Shown here: piece by piece, positions 24,129 to 30,743 of the stretch
Layout of the letters: each line of letters opens with the position of its first letter
Numbering within the stretch: the first letter of the stretch is position 1
Source of the DNA: Actinomycetes bacterium
GTDB lineage: Bacteria; Actinomycetota; Actinomycetes; JAJZTN01
Direction: 5' to 3'
Length of the DNA: 33,567 bases
Assembly: GCA_021848885.1 (NCBI GenBank)
Contig: JAJZTN010000008.1
Location: forward strand, 1 to 33,567
Program-made: the position numbers and the translations under genes
Notes under the pieces: model-generated
The model's database searches: none
Seen by the model: the letters and a program-made list of their open reading frames with translations, nothing else
Told to the model about the DNA's origin: nothing

Positions 24129-24210
24129 GGCAACCCGGCGACACCGCGACCAGCCCGGCTCGAAGGCCGGTAGGAGCGTGGGTCCGAAGGGGCCATGAGG
24201 CTGAGGGGTA

Positions 24211-24600
24211 GAACCGGAAGCCAGACTCGTCCAGGTAGCGGGGTGGGTGCTCGAGGTCCACCGCGCCTTGGTGGGTGGAAAGCAGCCATCGTTTGGCCAG
24301 CGCCGCGACACGGCGCACGACACGGTGCACGCAGGGCAGCGGCTTGCCAATGTCCTCGCCGAGCGCCTTGGCGGCGCACTGGCTGCGTCGGTCATGGGTG
24401 TAGCCGGCCTTGACAATCCCCAGGTAACCGAACCATCCGTCGGTGACCACCGTGGATCCTGGCGCGACGTTGTCGGTGATGAACGTGTGCAGCGTGCGGG
24501 CCGAGCCATCCGGGATGACGCTCATCCGGCACCGTCCGAACCCCTTGGGGGGCTTGACTTCCACCGCGACGGCGACCAGCGCCTTCTTACCGTTGGCCCG
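24211..24600 (-). pseudogene. IS1595-family transposase remnant
   Basis: The minus-strand frame encodes the middle and C-terminal part of an IS1595-like (ISXO2) transposase: KKALVAVAVEVKPPKGFGRC, TVVTDGWFGYLGI with a catalytic aspartate, GYTHDRRSQCAAKALGED, and RWLLSTHQGAV. The N-terminal zinc/HTH part is missing, and after LDESGFRF the match stops. There is a small insertion (VVRRVAA) in the VHRVASLAKRW region. Not functional. The flanks 24129-24210 and 24601-24740 hold nothing recognised. Confidence 0.75.
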
Positions 24601-24747
24601 GGACTCATCGCAAGCTCGGAGAGTCCCGCAAAGACTTGCCGACTGCCTCGTCGGCCTTGCTTCTCGCGTGCCCGACCTTCTCTTCAACCCCGCCACCGGA
24701 GTATCGAACGCCTCGCTCACAGCTATCCGCTACGGCGTAGATTGATG

Positions 24748-24761
24748 ACGTAGCCCTACAA
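24748..24761. promoter_or_regulatory. Operator site C
   Basis: ACGTAG-CC-CTACAA, an imperfect copy of the CGTAG-NN-CTACG motif, three bases upstream of the P2 -35. Preceded by CTACG-G-CGTAG at 24730-24740, the same half-sites in reverse order. Confidence 0.55.
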
Positions 24762-24764
24762 TAC

Positions 24765-24793
24765 TTGACTTCGCTGCGACCTAGGCGTCTACT
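24765..24793 (+). promoter_or_regulatory. Promoter P2 of the DUF6131-DUF6458 operon
   Basis: TTGACT (24765-24770), 17 bases, TCTACT (24788-24793). Site C is just upstream and site D starts nine bases after the -10, the same arrangement as P1. A leader of about 145 nt follows, with hairpins GGTCCCCGGC/GCCGGGACC (24835-24859) and GGAGC/GCTCC (24896-24908). Confidence 0.55.
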
Positions 24794-24801
24794 GAGGAGA
24801 C

Positions 24802-24817
24802 GCCGTAGATCTACGGC
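24802..24817. promoter_or_regulatory. Operator site D
   Basis: GCCGTAGATCTACGGC, a perfect 16-bp palindrome at the expected transcription start of P2. Its centre is 55 bp from site C. It is the best copy of the motif. Confidence 0.7.
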
Positions 24818-24946
24818 ACCAGGTCATGGTGCACGGTCCCCGGCCGCAGCGCCGGGACCACGTCCCGGGGGTCTCACCCCGCGCCGGAGCACCGCTCCGG
24901 GCGTCCCACCGAGACCTCATCCCCGTCGCTGCCCAAGGAGACCAAC

Positions 24947-25162
24947 ATGATCATTCCCGGCATGGTCCTGATCATGATCGGCCTGGTCGCCAAGATCGCG
25001 ATCCTCCAGACGTTGGGGCTCATCCTGCTCCTCGTCGGCGCCGTTCTCATGGTCCTGGGCGCCACCGGCCGAACGGTCGCCGGGCACCGGCACTACTGGT
25101 GGCGCCGGATCCCTCCGCCCCAACCCCCGCTCTCGACGCGGCCCTCGCGCGTCCGTCTCTGA
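24947..25162 (+). CDS. DUF6131-like small membrane protein (copy 2, extended)
   Basis: 71 residues, MIIPGMVLIMIGLVAKIAIL, then QTLGLILLLVGAVLMVLG and AGHRHYW, closely like the 51-residue copy at 22661. Where copy 1 stops (TGG TAG), this one reads TGG TGG and runs on for another 20 residues of basic/proline-rich tail (WRRIPPPQPP). A single base change TAG to TGG would explain it. AAGGAGA precedes the ATG. First gene of the P2 operon; 11 bp separate it from the DUF6458 gene. Confidence 0.8.
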   Translation: MIIPGMVLIMIGLVAKIAILQTLGLILLLVGAVLMVLGATGRTVAGHRHYWWRRIPPPQPPLSTRPSRVRL

Positions 25163-25173
25163 AAGGAACGTCC

Positions 25174-25437
25174 ATGGGAATCGGCTTCAGCATCTTCCTT
25201 CTCGCGGTCGGCGCAATCCTCACCTTCGCCATCCATGCCACAGTCGCCGGTATCGACATCCGGATCGTCGGCCTCATCCTCATGGCCGCCGGCGCTCTCG
25301 GTCTCGTGCTCACGATGGTGGTCTTCACCCCCCGGCGGAATCGCAGCGTGACTTCGACCCACACCGTCGACGCGACGCCGCCGCCCGCCGTCCAGCAGCG
25401 GGTCACCGACCAGGAGATCCGCAACGACGGCGCATGA
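25174..25437 (+). CDS. DUF6458-like membrane protein
   Basis: 87 residues. MGIGFSIFLLAVGAILTFAI and a second helix, VGLILMAAGALGLVLTMVVF, with a polar, disordered C-terminal 35 residues (TPPPAVQQRVTDQE). This matches DUF6458, a small actinobacterial membrane family of unknown function that often accompanies DUF6131. AAAGGAA precedes ATG 25174. The stop overlaps the start of the next small gene (ATGA). Confidence 0.85.
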   Translation: MGIGFSIFLLAVGAILTFAIHATVAGIDIRIVGLILMAAGALGLVLTMVVFTPRRNRSVTSTHTVDATPPPAVQQRVTDQEIRNDGA

Positions 25438-25595
25438 TCCACCTCCAGGCCGAGGGCGACGCGCAGACCCGCACCGCCGAAGCCGCCGCGCACATCGACG
25501 ACGCGAAGGACAAGGCCCTCGAGGTCCTCGACCACACCAAGGACAAGCTCGCCGACGCGGCTGAGAAGGCCAAGGACATGCTGCACCAGAAGTAG
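25434..25595 (+). CDS. 53-residue amphipathic, LEA/CsbD-like small protein
   Basis: A short frame starting at the ATG that overlaps the DUF6458 stop (ATGA). It encodes 53 residues rich in A, K, D and E: AEAAAHIDDAKDKALEVLDH, then TKDKLADAAEKAKDMLHQK. The K-D/A-E heptad- or undecad-like pattern resembles LEA or CsbD-type stress proteins and YtxH tails, which fold on membranes or on drying. Translational coupling and biased codon use support it. Function by analogy only. Confidence 0.7.
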   Translation: MIHLQAEGDAQTRTAEAAAHIDDAKDKALEVLDHTKDKLADAAEKAKDMLHQK

Positions 25596-25749
25596 CAGCT
25601 CGATGAGCAGGCACGAGCCGGGCCGGCCCAGGTCCGGCGAGCACGCGATGACACGCACGGTTCTCCAACACCAGCGCGGCCGGCCGAGGGAGTCATCCCC
25701 TCGCCGACGCCACCTGGCGCGAGATCATCAGGGCCCAAAGGAGTCGATC

Positions 25750-26676
25750 ATGAAGAGCCCACAGTCGAGGCGCAGATCATCCATCCTCGCAGCTGGTACA
25801 AGCGTGCTGGCCCTAGCCATTGTCGGATCGCTCGTCCTGCTCGGATCCGACGCAGCAGCCGCACCCGTCGCAGTCGGACTCGGCACAGCGGACAGCTTCG
25901 CCGTCCTGGCAGGGACCGGCATCACCAACACCGGCCCGACCACGATCACCGGGGACATCGGAACCTTCCCGACCGCGACCATCACAGGGCTCACCTCATT
26001 GACCCTGATCGGGACCAACCACGCGGGCGACAGCGTCACGCAAGGCGCCAAGACCGATCTGACCACCGCCTACACGACCGCCGCGGGCGAGGGCCCGACC
26101 ACCGCGATCACGCAAGACCTGGTCGGCCAGACTCTCAAGCCCGGCGTCTACAACTCCGCATCCGCGGTCGGCCTGTCCGGCGCGCTCACCCTCGACGCCG
26201 CTGGCGACCCGAACGCCGTCTGGGTGTTCCAGGCCGGCTCGACACTGATCACCGCGTCCGGCAGCAAGGTCGTCATGCTCAACGGCGCACAGGCCTGCAA
26301 TGTCTTCTGGCAGGTCGGCAGTTCGGCCACCCTGGGCACCAACTCGACTTTCACTGGCACGGTGATGGCACTGACCAGCATCAGTCTCCAGACTGGCGCG
26401 ACGGTCGACGGCCGGGTCCTTGCCCGCAACGGTGCCGTGACGCTCGACCACAACACGATCACGCGCTCCGCATGCTCCACCGCGACTAGCACTCCGAGCA
26501 CGCGGGCCTCGAGCACCGCGACCACCGCGACTAGTTCTCCGAGCACGCAGGCCTCGACCACCGCGACCACGGGCCAGGCTCCCCAGGTCATCGCCACCGC
26601 GACCACGGGCCAGGCTCCCCAGGTCACCACCACCCCCAGCGGACCTGTCGGAACCGGGGACAACAGCACCGGATGA
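25750..26676 (+). CDS. Secreted DUF3494 ice-binding-like protein
   Basis: 308 residues. A signal peptide (1-38; RRR, then a hydrophobic core and AAAAP) precedes a DUF3494 beta-solenoid (about 39-245): ADSFAVLAGTGITNTGPT, TITGDIGTFP, LKPGVYNSAS, WVFQAGSTLI, and CNVFWQVGSSATLGTNSTFTGTVMA. Such domains bind ice or act in adhesion. The tail (245-308) is Thr/Ser/Pro-rich and repetitive (ATTGQAPQV twice; 36-nt DNA period) and ends in TGDNSTG without LPxTG, hydrophobic helix or basic end. AAAGGAG precedes ATG 25750. Followed by a class F sortase gene. Confidence 0.9.
   Translation: MKSPQSRRRSSILAAGTSVLALAIVGSLVLLGSDAAAAPVAVGLGTADSFAVLAGTGITNTGPTTITGDIGTFPTATITGLTSLTLIGTNHAGDSVTQGAKTDLTTAYTTAAGEGPTTAITQDLVGQTLKPGVYNSASAVGLSGALTLDAAGDPNAVWVFQAGSTLITASGSKVVMLNGAQACNVFWQVGSSATLGTNSTFTGTVMALTSISLQTGATVDGRVLARNGAVTLDHNTITRSACSTATSTPSTRASSTATTATSSPSTQASTTATTGQAPQVIATATTGQAPQVTTTPSGPVGTGDNSTG
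26561..26626. repeat. 36-nt period repeat in the ice-binding gene tail
   Basis: A 30-nt segment beginning CCGCGACCACGGGCCAGGCT occurs at 26561-26590 and again at 26597-26626. It encodes the duplicated ATTGQAPQV peptide in the linker tail. Confidence 0.9.
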
Positions 26677-26783
26677 CCGACGCGCTCTACCAGCGACGGA
26701 GCGTACCCACCGGCCGCCGGCTCCGGGCTGACCTGCCACCACGAGCCGATAGCCAGGGGACACCACCCCAAGCGAGGGACACC

Positions 26784-27518
26784 ATGACGGTCCGCAAGCA
26801 CGGCGATCACCGGGCCGGCACGACGACGCGTCTGCTGGCCACGGTGGGTGTCGCGTGGGCCGCGGCCGGCGGGATTGCCATCGCCGTCGCTGTCTTCATC
26901 GCCGGAGGCTCGCACCCCACGGTGATCTCCGCCCTCACGACTTCCGGCGCGAACAGCCTCACCACGACCGCGTCGCCGACGTCTACGCGCGCACCAGCAA
27001 CGACGACGCCCTCAACCGCCATCGCGGCGGGGGGCGCCGCCCCAGCACCTGGAACAGCAGGGCTGACACCCGTCCGGATCAGGGTCCCGGCGATCGGAGT
27101 CGACGCCACCCTGGTGAGGCTCGGTCTTACGTCGTACGGCGCCCTTGCGGTCCCGACCAGGGCCATGACCGCAGGCTGGTACACCGGGTCGCCGGTCCCG
27201 GGACGAGTCGGGCCAGCAGTCATCGCGGGCCATGTCCACTGGAGCGGTGTCCCCGCCGTGTTCGCCCACCTGGCCGACCTCAGACCCGGGGACCGCGTGA
27301 TGGTCTCCCGGTCCGACGGCACCACCGCTACGTTCGTTGTCGACCGTGTCGCCACCTATCCCAAGACCCGGTTCCCCACCGCCCTCGTCTACGGCTCCCT
27401 CGACGTCCCCGGCCTGCGAATCATCACCTGCGGTGGATTCGACCCGGTGGCCCGTGCCTACGAAGCCAACGTGATCGTCTTCGCAAACCTGGCCCCCACG
27501 AGACTTCGTCACCGTTGA
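26784..27518 (+). CDS. Class F sortase
   Basis: A 244-residue membrane-anchored cysteine transpeptidase. A short basic N-terminus and one membrane helix (about 17-41) precede a Thr/Ala-rich linker (50-90) and the sortase barrel (95-240). The catalytic residues are H150 in IAGHVHW, C216 in ITCGG and probably R224 in VARAYEANVIVFA. Class F is typical of actinobacteria and often has a single substrate. ATG 26784, with GAGGGA upstream. Lies 107 bp behind the ice-binding protein gene; no LPxTG-type substrate is seen in the window. Confidence 0.92.
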   Translation: MTVRKHGDHRAGTTTRLLATVGVAWAAAGGIAIAVAVFIAGGSHPTVISALTTSGANSLTTTASPTSTRAPATTTPSTAIAAGGAAPAPGTAGLTPVRIRVPAIGVDATLVRLGLTSYGALAVPTRAMTAGWYTGSPVPGRVGPAVIAGHVHWSGVPAVFAHLADLRPGDRVMVSRSDGTTATFVVDRVATYPKTRFPTALVYGSLDVPGLRIITCGGFDPVARAYEANVIVFANLAPTRLRHR

Positions 27519-27727
27519 GGCATCTTGGGTTCATCTATAACCCCTCCCCCGACACGGACGATCGGGCGGGAGTCTTCCGGGGAGGAGGCCTGACCTCGTC
27601 CTACCGTGGAGCCGGTTCCCGGATCCGCTAGCGGTTGCCGCCCCGAAGTCGCCGCGCTGTGGTGCTTCGGCTCAACCGACCGGATGGTGGGCGCGCTGAG
27701 CGCCGGCACTGCCAGCCCTCGTGAGCT

Positions 27728-27745
27728 GTCCGCCCTCGGACACTC
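27728..27745 (+). other. Putative attR of the tRNA-Leu island
   Basis: GTCCGCCCTCGGACACTC, 17 of 18 bases identical to the tRNA-Leu 3' end at 20390-20407, with an uninterrupted 13-bp identity (27733-27745). It lies where recognisable accessory genes end. The rest of the 27519-28026 gap holds the GNAT remnant and a promoter, nothing else seen. Confidence 0.65.
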
Positions 27746-27754
27746 GACGGTGGG

Positions 27755-27907
27755 ATGGCGCCCACCAGGTCAGCGGAAGCGCACACGGTCCATGTCGACG
27801 TCCAGGCACAACGTCGCGGGATCGGACGCCTGCTCTACGGCGAGGACCGGCCCGCAAGACGAGCCAGCACCGTGGGGAACCGCGGTGATCTCTTGACGCG
27901 GAAATGA
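27755..27907 (+). pseudogene. GNAT acetyltransferase remnant
   Basis: A 50-codon frame from ATG 27755 contains HTVHVDVQAQRRGIGRLLYGE, the acetyl-CoA loop (R-R-G-I-G-R) of a GNAT domain, but nothing else of the fold. It begins 10 bases past the putative attR, so it could be a host gene cut by the insertion. Short evidence; only one motif. Confidence 0.35.
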
Positions 27908-27924
27908 CGTAACTTGGCAAGCCA

Positions 27925-27953
27925 TTGACCGCCCCTTGAGGCACGCGCATAGT
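27925..27953 (+). promoter_or_regulatory. Promoter of the small secreted protein gene
   Basis: TTGACC (27925-27930), 17 bases, CATAGT (27948-27953), followed by a leader of about 65 nt to ATG 28027. Confidence 0.5.
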
Positions 27954-28026
27954 GAGGTCGCCTCGCCTCTGGCCGACGCCAGGAGTCACCGGCCAGGGGC
28001 CCTGTCCCATCAACCGGGAGGACCTC

Positions 28027-28344
28027 ATGCGCGTCAGACGCTTCATCGCCGTGGCTGTGTCCGTTCCGCTGCTCACCTTCGCCGGCGCCGGCGCCGCGGT
28101 CGGAGGGGAGGTCGCCGGCCCACCTCAGGATGGCTTCGCAACTGGCGAGTTGACCCCCGTCGCGGACTATGTCGCCAACTCGATCTGCGCGTTCTCCGGC
28201 CTCAACGCCTACCACCCTGGCAAGGACGATGTGTTCCCGACGGTCCAGACGTACGGCGCCTTCGTGGCCGCGGGTGACAAGGACGCCGTCCCCAGCCCTG
28301 GGGACGCCTGCAACGGCCACACGGGTTGGCTTGCCGGGAGCTGA
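28027..28344 (+). CDS. Small secreted protein, ANSICAFSG family
   Basis: 105 residues. Signal peptide MRVRRFIAVAVSVPLLTFAG, cleaved after about residue 27; the mature part is small, contains YVANSICAFSGLN and PGDACNGH, and has two cysteines likely to form a disulfide. I recall small actinobacterial exported proteins with the same ANSICAFSG signature; no function is known to me. GGGAGGA precedes the ATG. Stands alone behind its own promoter and converges on the HD-GYP gene. Confidence 0.8.
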   Translation: MRVRRFIAVAVSVPLLTFAGAGAAVGGEVAGPPQDGFATGELTPVADYVANSICAFSGLNAYHPGKDDVFPTVQTYGAFVAAGDKDAVPSPGDACNGHTGWLAGS

Positions 28345-28351
28345 GGGTCGG

Positions 28352-29830
28352 TCACGGCAGGCTGGCAGGACCGCCCTGTCCGGCTCGGGAGGGGGAGCCG
28401 GACAGGGCGGGGCCCACGTCGCTGACAACGCTGCTCACCGCGGAGCCGAGGGCGCTCGCCACGCCGCTGAGCTGAGCGGTCAGCGGGGTGAGGACCGAGG
28501 ACCCGGGCGGGGTCGGTGAGGGGCTCAGCGACGGTTGCGGCGTCGTCGCGGGAGTCCGGGCCGTCGGAGGGCGGCCGGCCCGGTTGCCGGTCGGGGCAGA
28601 GCCGGTCGGGTTGCCGGTCGGGTTGCCGGCCCAGCCGGTAGCGGTGCCCGAGGGTGCCAGGGTCCCACCCCCCGCGTGGGAGGAGCCCGTGCCGAGCGGT
28701 CCCGGGGTGATCTGGGAGGCCACCGGGGGTCTCGGGTGCGGGAGGGGCAGCAGCAGACCCCCCGTGCCCAGTACCAGGGCGGCACCACCCACAGTCTTGG
28801 CCACGCCAGCTGCACTGACCGCTTGGCGGCCGAGGATGGCAGCATCGGCCAACCAAGCCAGAAGCCCCTGCGTGCGGCTCAACCGCGGTGCCGAGACCGC
28901 CAGCATGGCACGCACCACGACCGGGTCGAAATGCGAGCCGGAGCAGCGAGTCAGCTCACGGTAGGCCGCCGCGCGGCTCATCGGCTTGCGGTAGGACCGA
29001 GCTGCTGTCATGACGTCGAAGGCATCGGTTACCGCCACGATGCGGGCGCCCAGGTGGATCTGCTCGCCGGCGAGGCCGTTGGGGTAGCCGGTCCCGTCAT
29101 AGCGCTCGTGGTGCTGGTCGATGACCGAGCCCCATGGTCCTAGCCAGGGCAGCAGGGCGCCGGCGATCTCCTTGCCCGCGCTGGGGTGTTGTTTCAGCAC
29201 CACCCATTCAGCCGGGTCGAGCGTGCCGGGCTTGTTGAGCACCTCGGCGGGGACCCGCAGCTTGCCGACGTCGTGCAGCAGCGCCGCCCAGCGCAGCAGG
29301 TCCCTGTCCCGGGAGGGCAGCCCCAGCTGGTCGGTGACGACGTCGGTGAGCAGCCGCACCCGCTCAGAGTGCCCACGGGTGACCCAGTCGTGTCGGCTCA
29401 GTGCTGCAACGAGCCCGAGGATCTGCTCGGCCGCCTCCGCGGGGTCCCCGGCGGCCGAGGCCTGGCGCAGCTGCTCGGGCAGCGGCCGGCGGGTGGCGGC
29501 GCGATGGGCCATCGCGGCGCGTGAGGGGGCCCGGTCCGGGAAGAGCAGGGTGAGTTCGAGCAGAGTGGCCAGTGGCACCAGCCGCTGTGCGGCCCGGTCG
29601 ATGGCGAGCAGGACGAGCAGCGAGAACACCAGCAGCGCGCCACCCCGGCCGAGCCAGTCCAGGCGCGAGGCCGGCACGGGAAGCAGCCGTTGGACCACCC
29701 AGGTCAGCGTGGCCGCGATGAGCACCGGACCCAGCAGCACGACACCCCGGATCAGCCGGGCCAGCCGAGGGTGGGCCAGCCAGCGCTGGCCGTCCTCAAC
29801 TCGCTCGGAGTCGCGGCCAGGACTTGGCAT
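28352..29830 (-). CDS. Membrane HD-GYP domain protein
   Basis: 492 residues. Two N-terminal membrane helices (about 27-50 and 62-79), then an HD-GYP domain (about 135-310): H186-D187 in LLHDVGKLRVP, HHERYDGTGYP (240-250) with GYP at 248-250, and RIVAVTDAFDVMT. HD-GYP proteins hydrolyse cyclic di-GMP or related dinucleotides. A third hydrophobic stretch (about 335-360) precedes a 130-residue Pro/Thr/Gly/Ser tail, predicted outside the membrane, with NPTG repeats. ATG 29830 (GGAGG five bases before) is chosen over GTG 29836. No GGDEF or EAL domain is attached. Confidence 0.92.
   Translation of the reverse strand: MPSPGRDSERVEDGQRWLAHPRLARLIRGVVLLGPVLIAATLTWVVQRLLPVPASRLDWLGRGGALLVFSLLVLLAIDRAAQRLVPLATLLELTLLFPDRAPSRAAMAHRAATRRPLPEQLRQASAAGDPAEAAEQILGLVAALSRHDWVTRGHSERVRLLTDVVTDQLGLPSRDRDLLRWAALLHDVGKLRVPAEVLNKPGTLDPAEWVVLKQHPSAGKEIAGALLPWLGPWGSVIDQHHERYDGTGYPNGLAGEQIHLGARIVAVTDAFDVMTAARSYRKPMSRAAAYRELTRCSGSHFDPVVVRAMLAVSAPRLSRTQGLLAWLADAAILGRQAVSAAGVAKTVGGAALVLGTGGLLLPLPHPRPPVASQITPGPLGTGSSHAGGGTLAPSGTATGWAGNPTGNPTGSAPTGNRAGRPPTARTPATTPQPSLSPSPTPPGSSVLTPLTAQLSGVASALGSAVSSVVSDVGPALSGSPSRAGQGGPASLP
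28371..28410. terminator. 16-bp perfect hairpin at a convergent junction
   Basis: CCGCCCTGTCCGGCTC (28371-28386) pairs perfectly with 28395-28410 around an 8-base loop. It lies 27 bp after the secreted-protein stop and inside the last codons of the facing HD-GYP gene. No T-run follows, as is usual for terminators proposed in high-GC actinobacteria; it could serve both directions. Confidence 0.6.
28586..28630. repeat. 12-nt repeat in the HD-GYP tail
   Basis: GCCGGTCGGGTT at 28601-28612 and 28613-28624, with a variant copy at 28586. It encodes NPTG units on the minus strand. Confidence 0.8.
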
Positions 29831-29861
29831 CGCCACCTCCGTCTGAGCCCACCATAGGTGG

Positions 29862-29875
29862 CCGTCGTACGACGG
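29862..29875. promoter_or_regulatory. Perfect palindrome in the HD-GYP gene promoter
   Basis: CCGTCGTACGACGG lies 32 bp upstream of the HD-GYP start, between a TATGGT -10-like hexamer (29856-29851, minus strand) and a weak TTCCCC -35 at the 17-base distance. Its position suggests a repressor operator. The rest of 29876-29984 shows nothing. Confidence 0.45.
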
Positions 29876-29984
29876 GGAAACCGGAGGTCGCGCGCGGCCA
29901 GCCGGGTGCCCTGCCCCCGCCGAGACTCACCCGGCCGTGACACTCAACCCCGAAGCGTGAGAGGCCTCGCAGCCACGCTCGACC

Positions 29985-30743
29985 TCATATGGGCAGGCGG
30001 CGGAAAAGTGCGCGTGGCACATGGCGCAGCACGAGCATCACCCAGCGCAACGCGGGGGGCGCCCACACCGTGCCACGACCGCTGGCGATGGCGGCGGTGA
30101 CGACCTCGGCGACCTGCGCGGGTGTGGTGCTCAGCGGCGGGATCGGAAGCCCGCGGGTCATGCGGTCCTTGACGAAACCGGGTCGCACCACCAGCACGCG
30201 CGCCCCCGAGCCGTGCAGAGCGTCGGCCAACCCCTGCCCGAGCGCGTCGAGCCCGGCCTTGGCCGATCCGTAGACGAAGTTGGACCGTCTGGCCCGCTCC
30301 CCCGCCACCGAGGACAGCAGCACGAGCACACCATGTCCCTGCTCGCGCAGGCGCCGGGCACAGCCCAGCCCCAGGGAGAGCCCACCGAGGTAGTTGACCC
30401 TCGCCCAGTCCACCGCCAGCCCCGGATCGGCCTCGGCGGCACGCTGGTCACCGAGCACCCCGAAGGCCAGCAGCGCCACGTCGATGTCACCACCGGCCCA
30501 GACCCGGTCCAGCAGCGACTCGTGCGTGTCGGTGTCGGCGGCGTCGAAGGTCTCGACCGCCACGGCCGCCACCCCGTTCGAGCGGAACCGCTGCGCGATG
30601 ACCTGCAGGGCCGCCGGGTCTCGACCGGCCAGCACGACCCGGCGCAGTCGCTGTGCAGAGAAGCGGTCCAGGACAGCCGTGGCGATCTCGGAGGTGCCGC
30701 CGAGGACGAGCACCGACTGCGGAGCACCGAGCGCGTCGATCAC
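29985..30743 (-). CDS. dprE2: Decaprenylphosphoryl-2-keto-ribose reductase (DprE2-type SDR)
   Basis: A 252-residue short-chain dehydrogenase. NAD(P) binding at LGGTSEIA (14-21), catalytic S144/S145, Y158 and K162 (SS-x-AGERARRSNFVYGSAK). With DprE1 it epimerises decaprenylphosphoryl ribose to decaprenylphosphoryl arabinose, the arabinofuranose donor of cell-envelope arabinans. The GTG overlaps the dprE1 stop (GTGA), the classical pair. Last gene of the ubiA-dprE1-dprE2 operon. Confidence 0.93.
   Translation of the reverse strand: MIDALGAPQSVLVLGGTSEIATAVLDRFSAQRLRRVVLAGRDPAALQVIAQRFRSNGVAAVAVETFDAADTDTHESLLDRVWAGGDIDVALLAFGVLGDQRAAEADPGLAVDWARVNYLGGLSLGLGCARRLREQGHGVLVLLSSVAGERARRSNFVYGSAKAGLDALGQGLADALHGSGARVLVVRPGFVKDRMTRGLPIPPLSTTPAQVAEVVTAAIASGRGTVWAPPALRWVMLVLRHVPRALFRRLPI

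Noticed and set aside
26640-26676. LPxTG sorting signal in the ice-binding protein
   Set aside because: No LPxTG-like motif with following hydrophobic helix exists in the frame, nor in the other two frames directly downstream.
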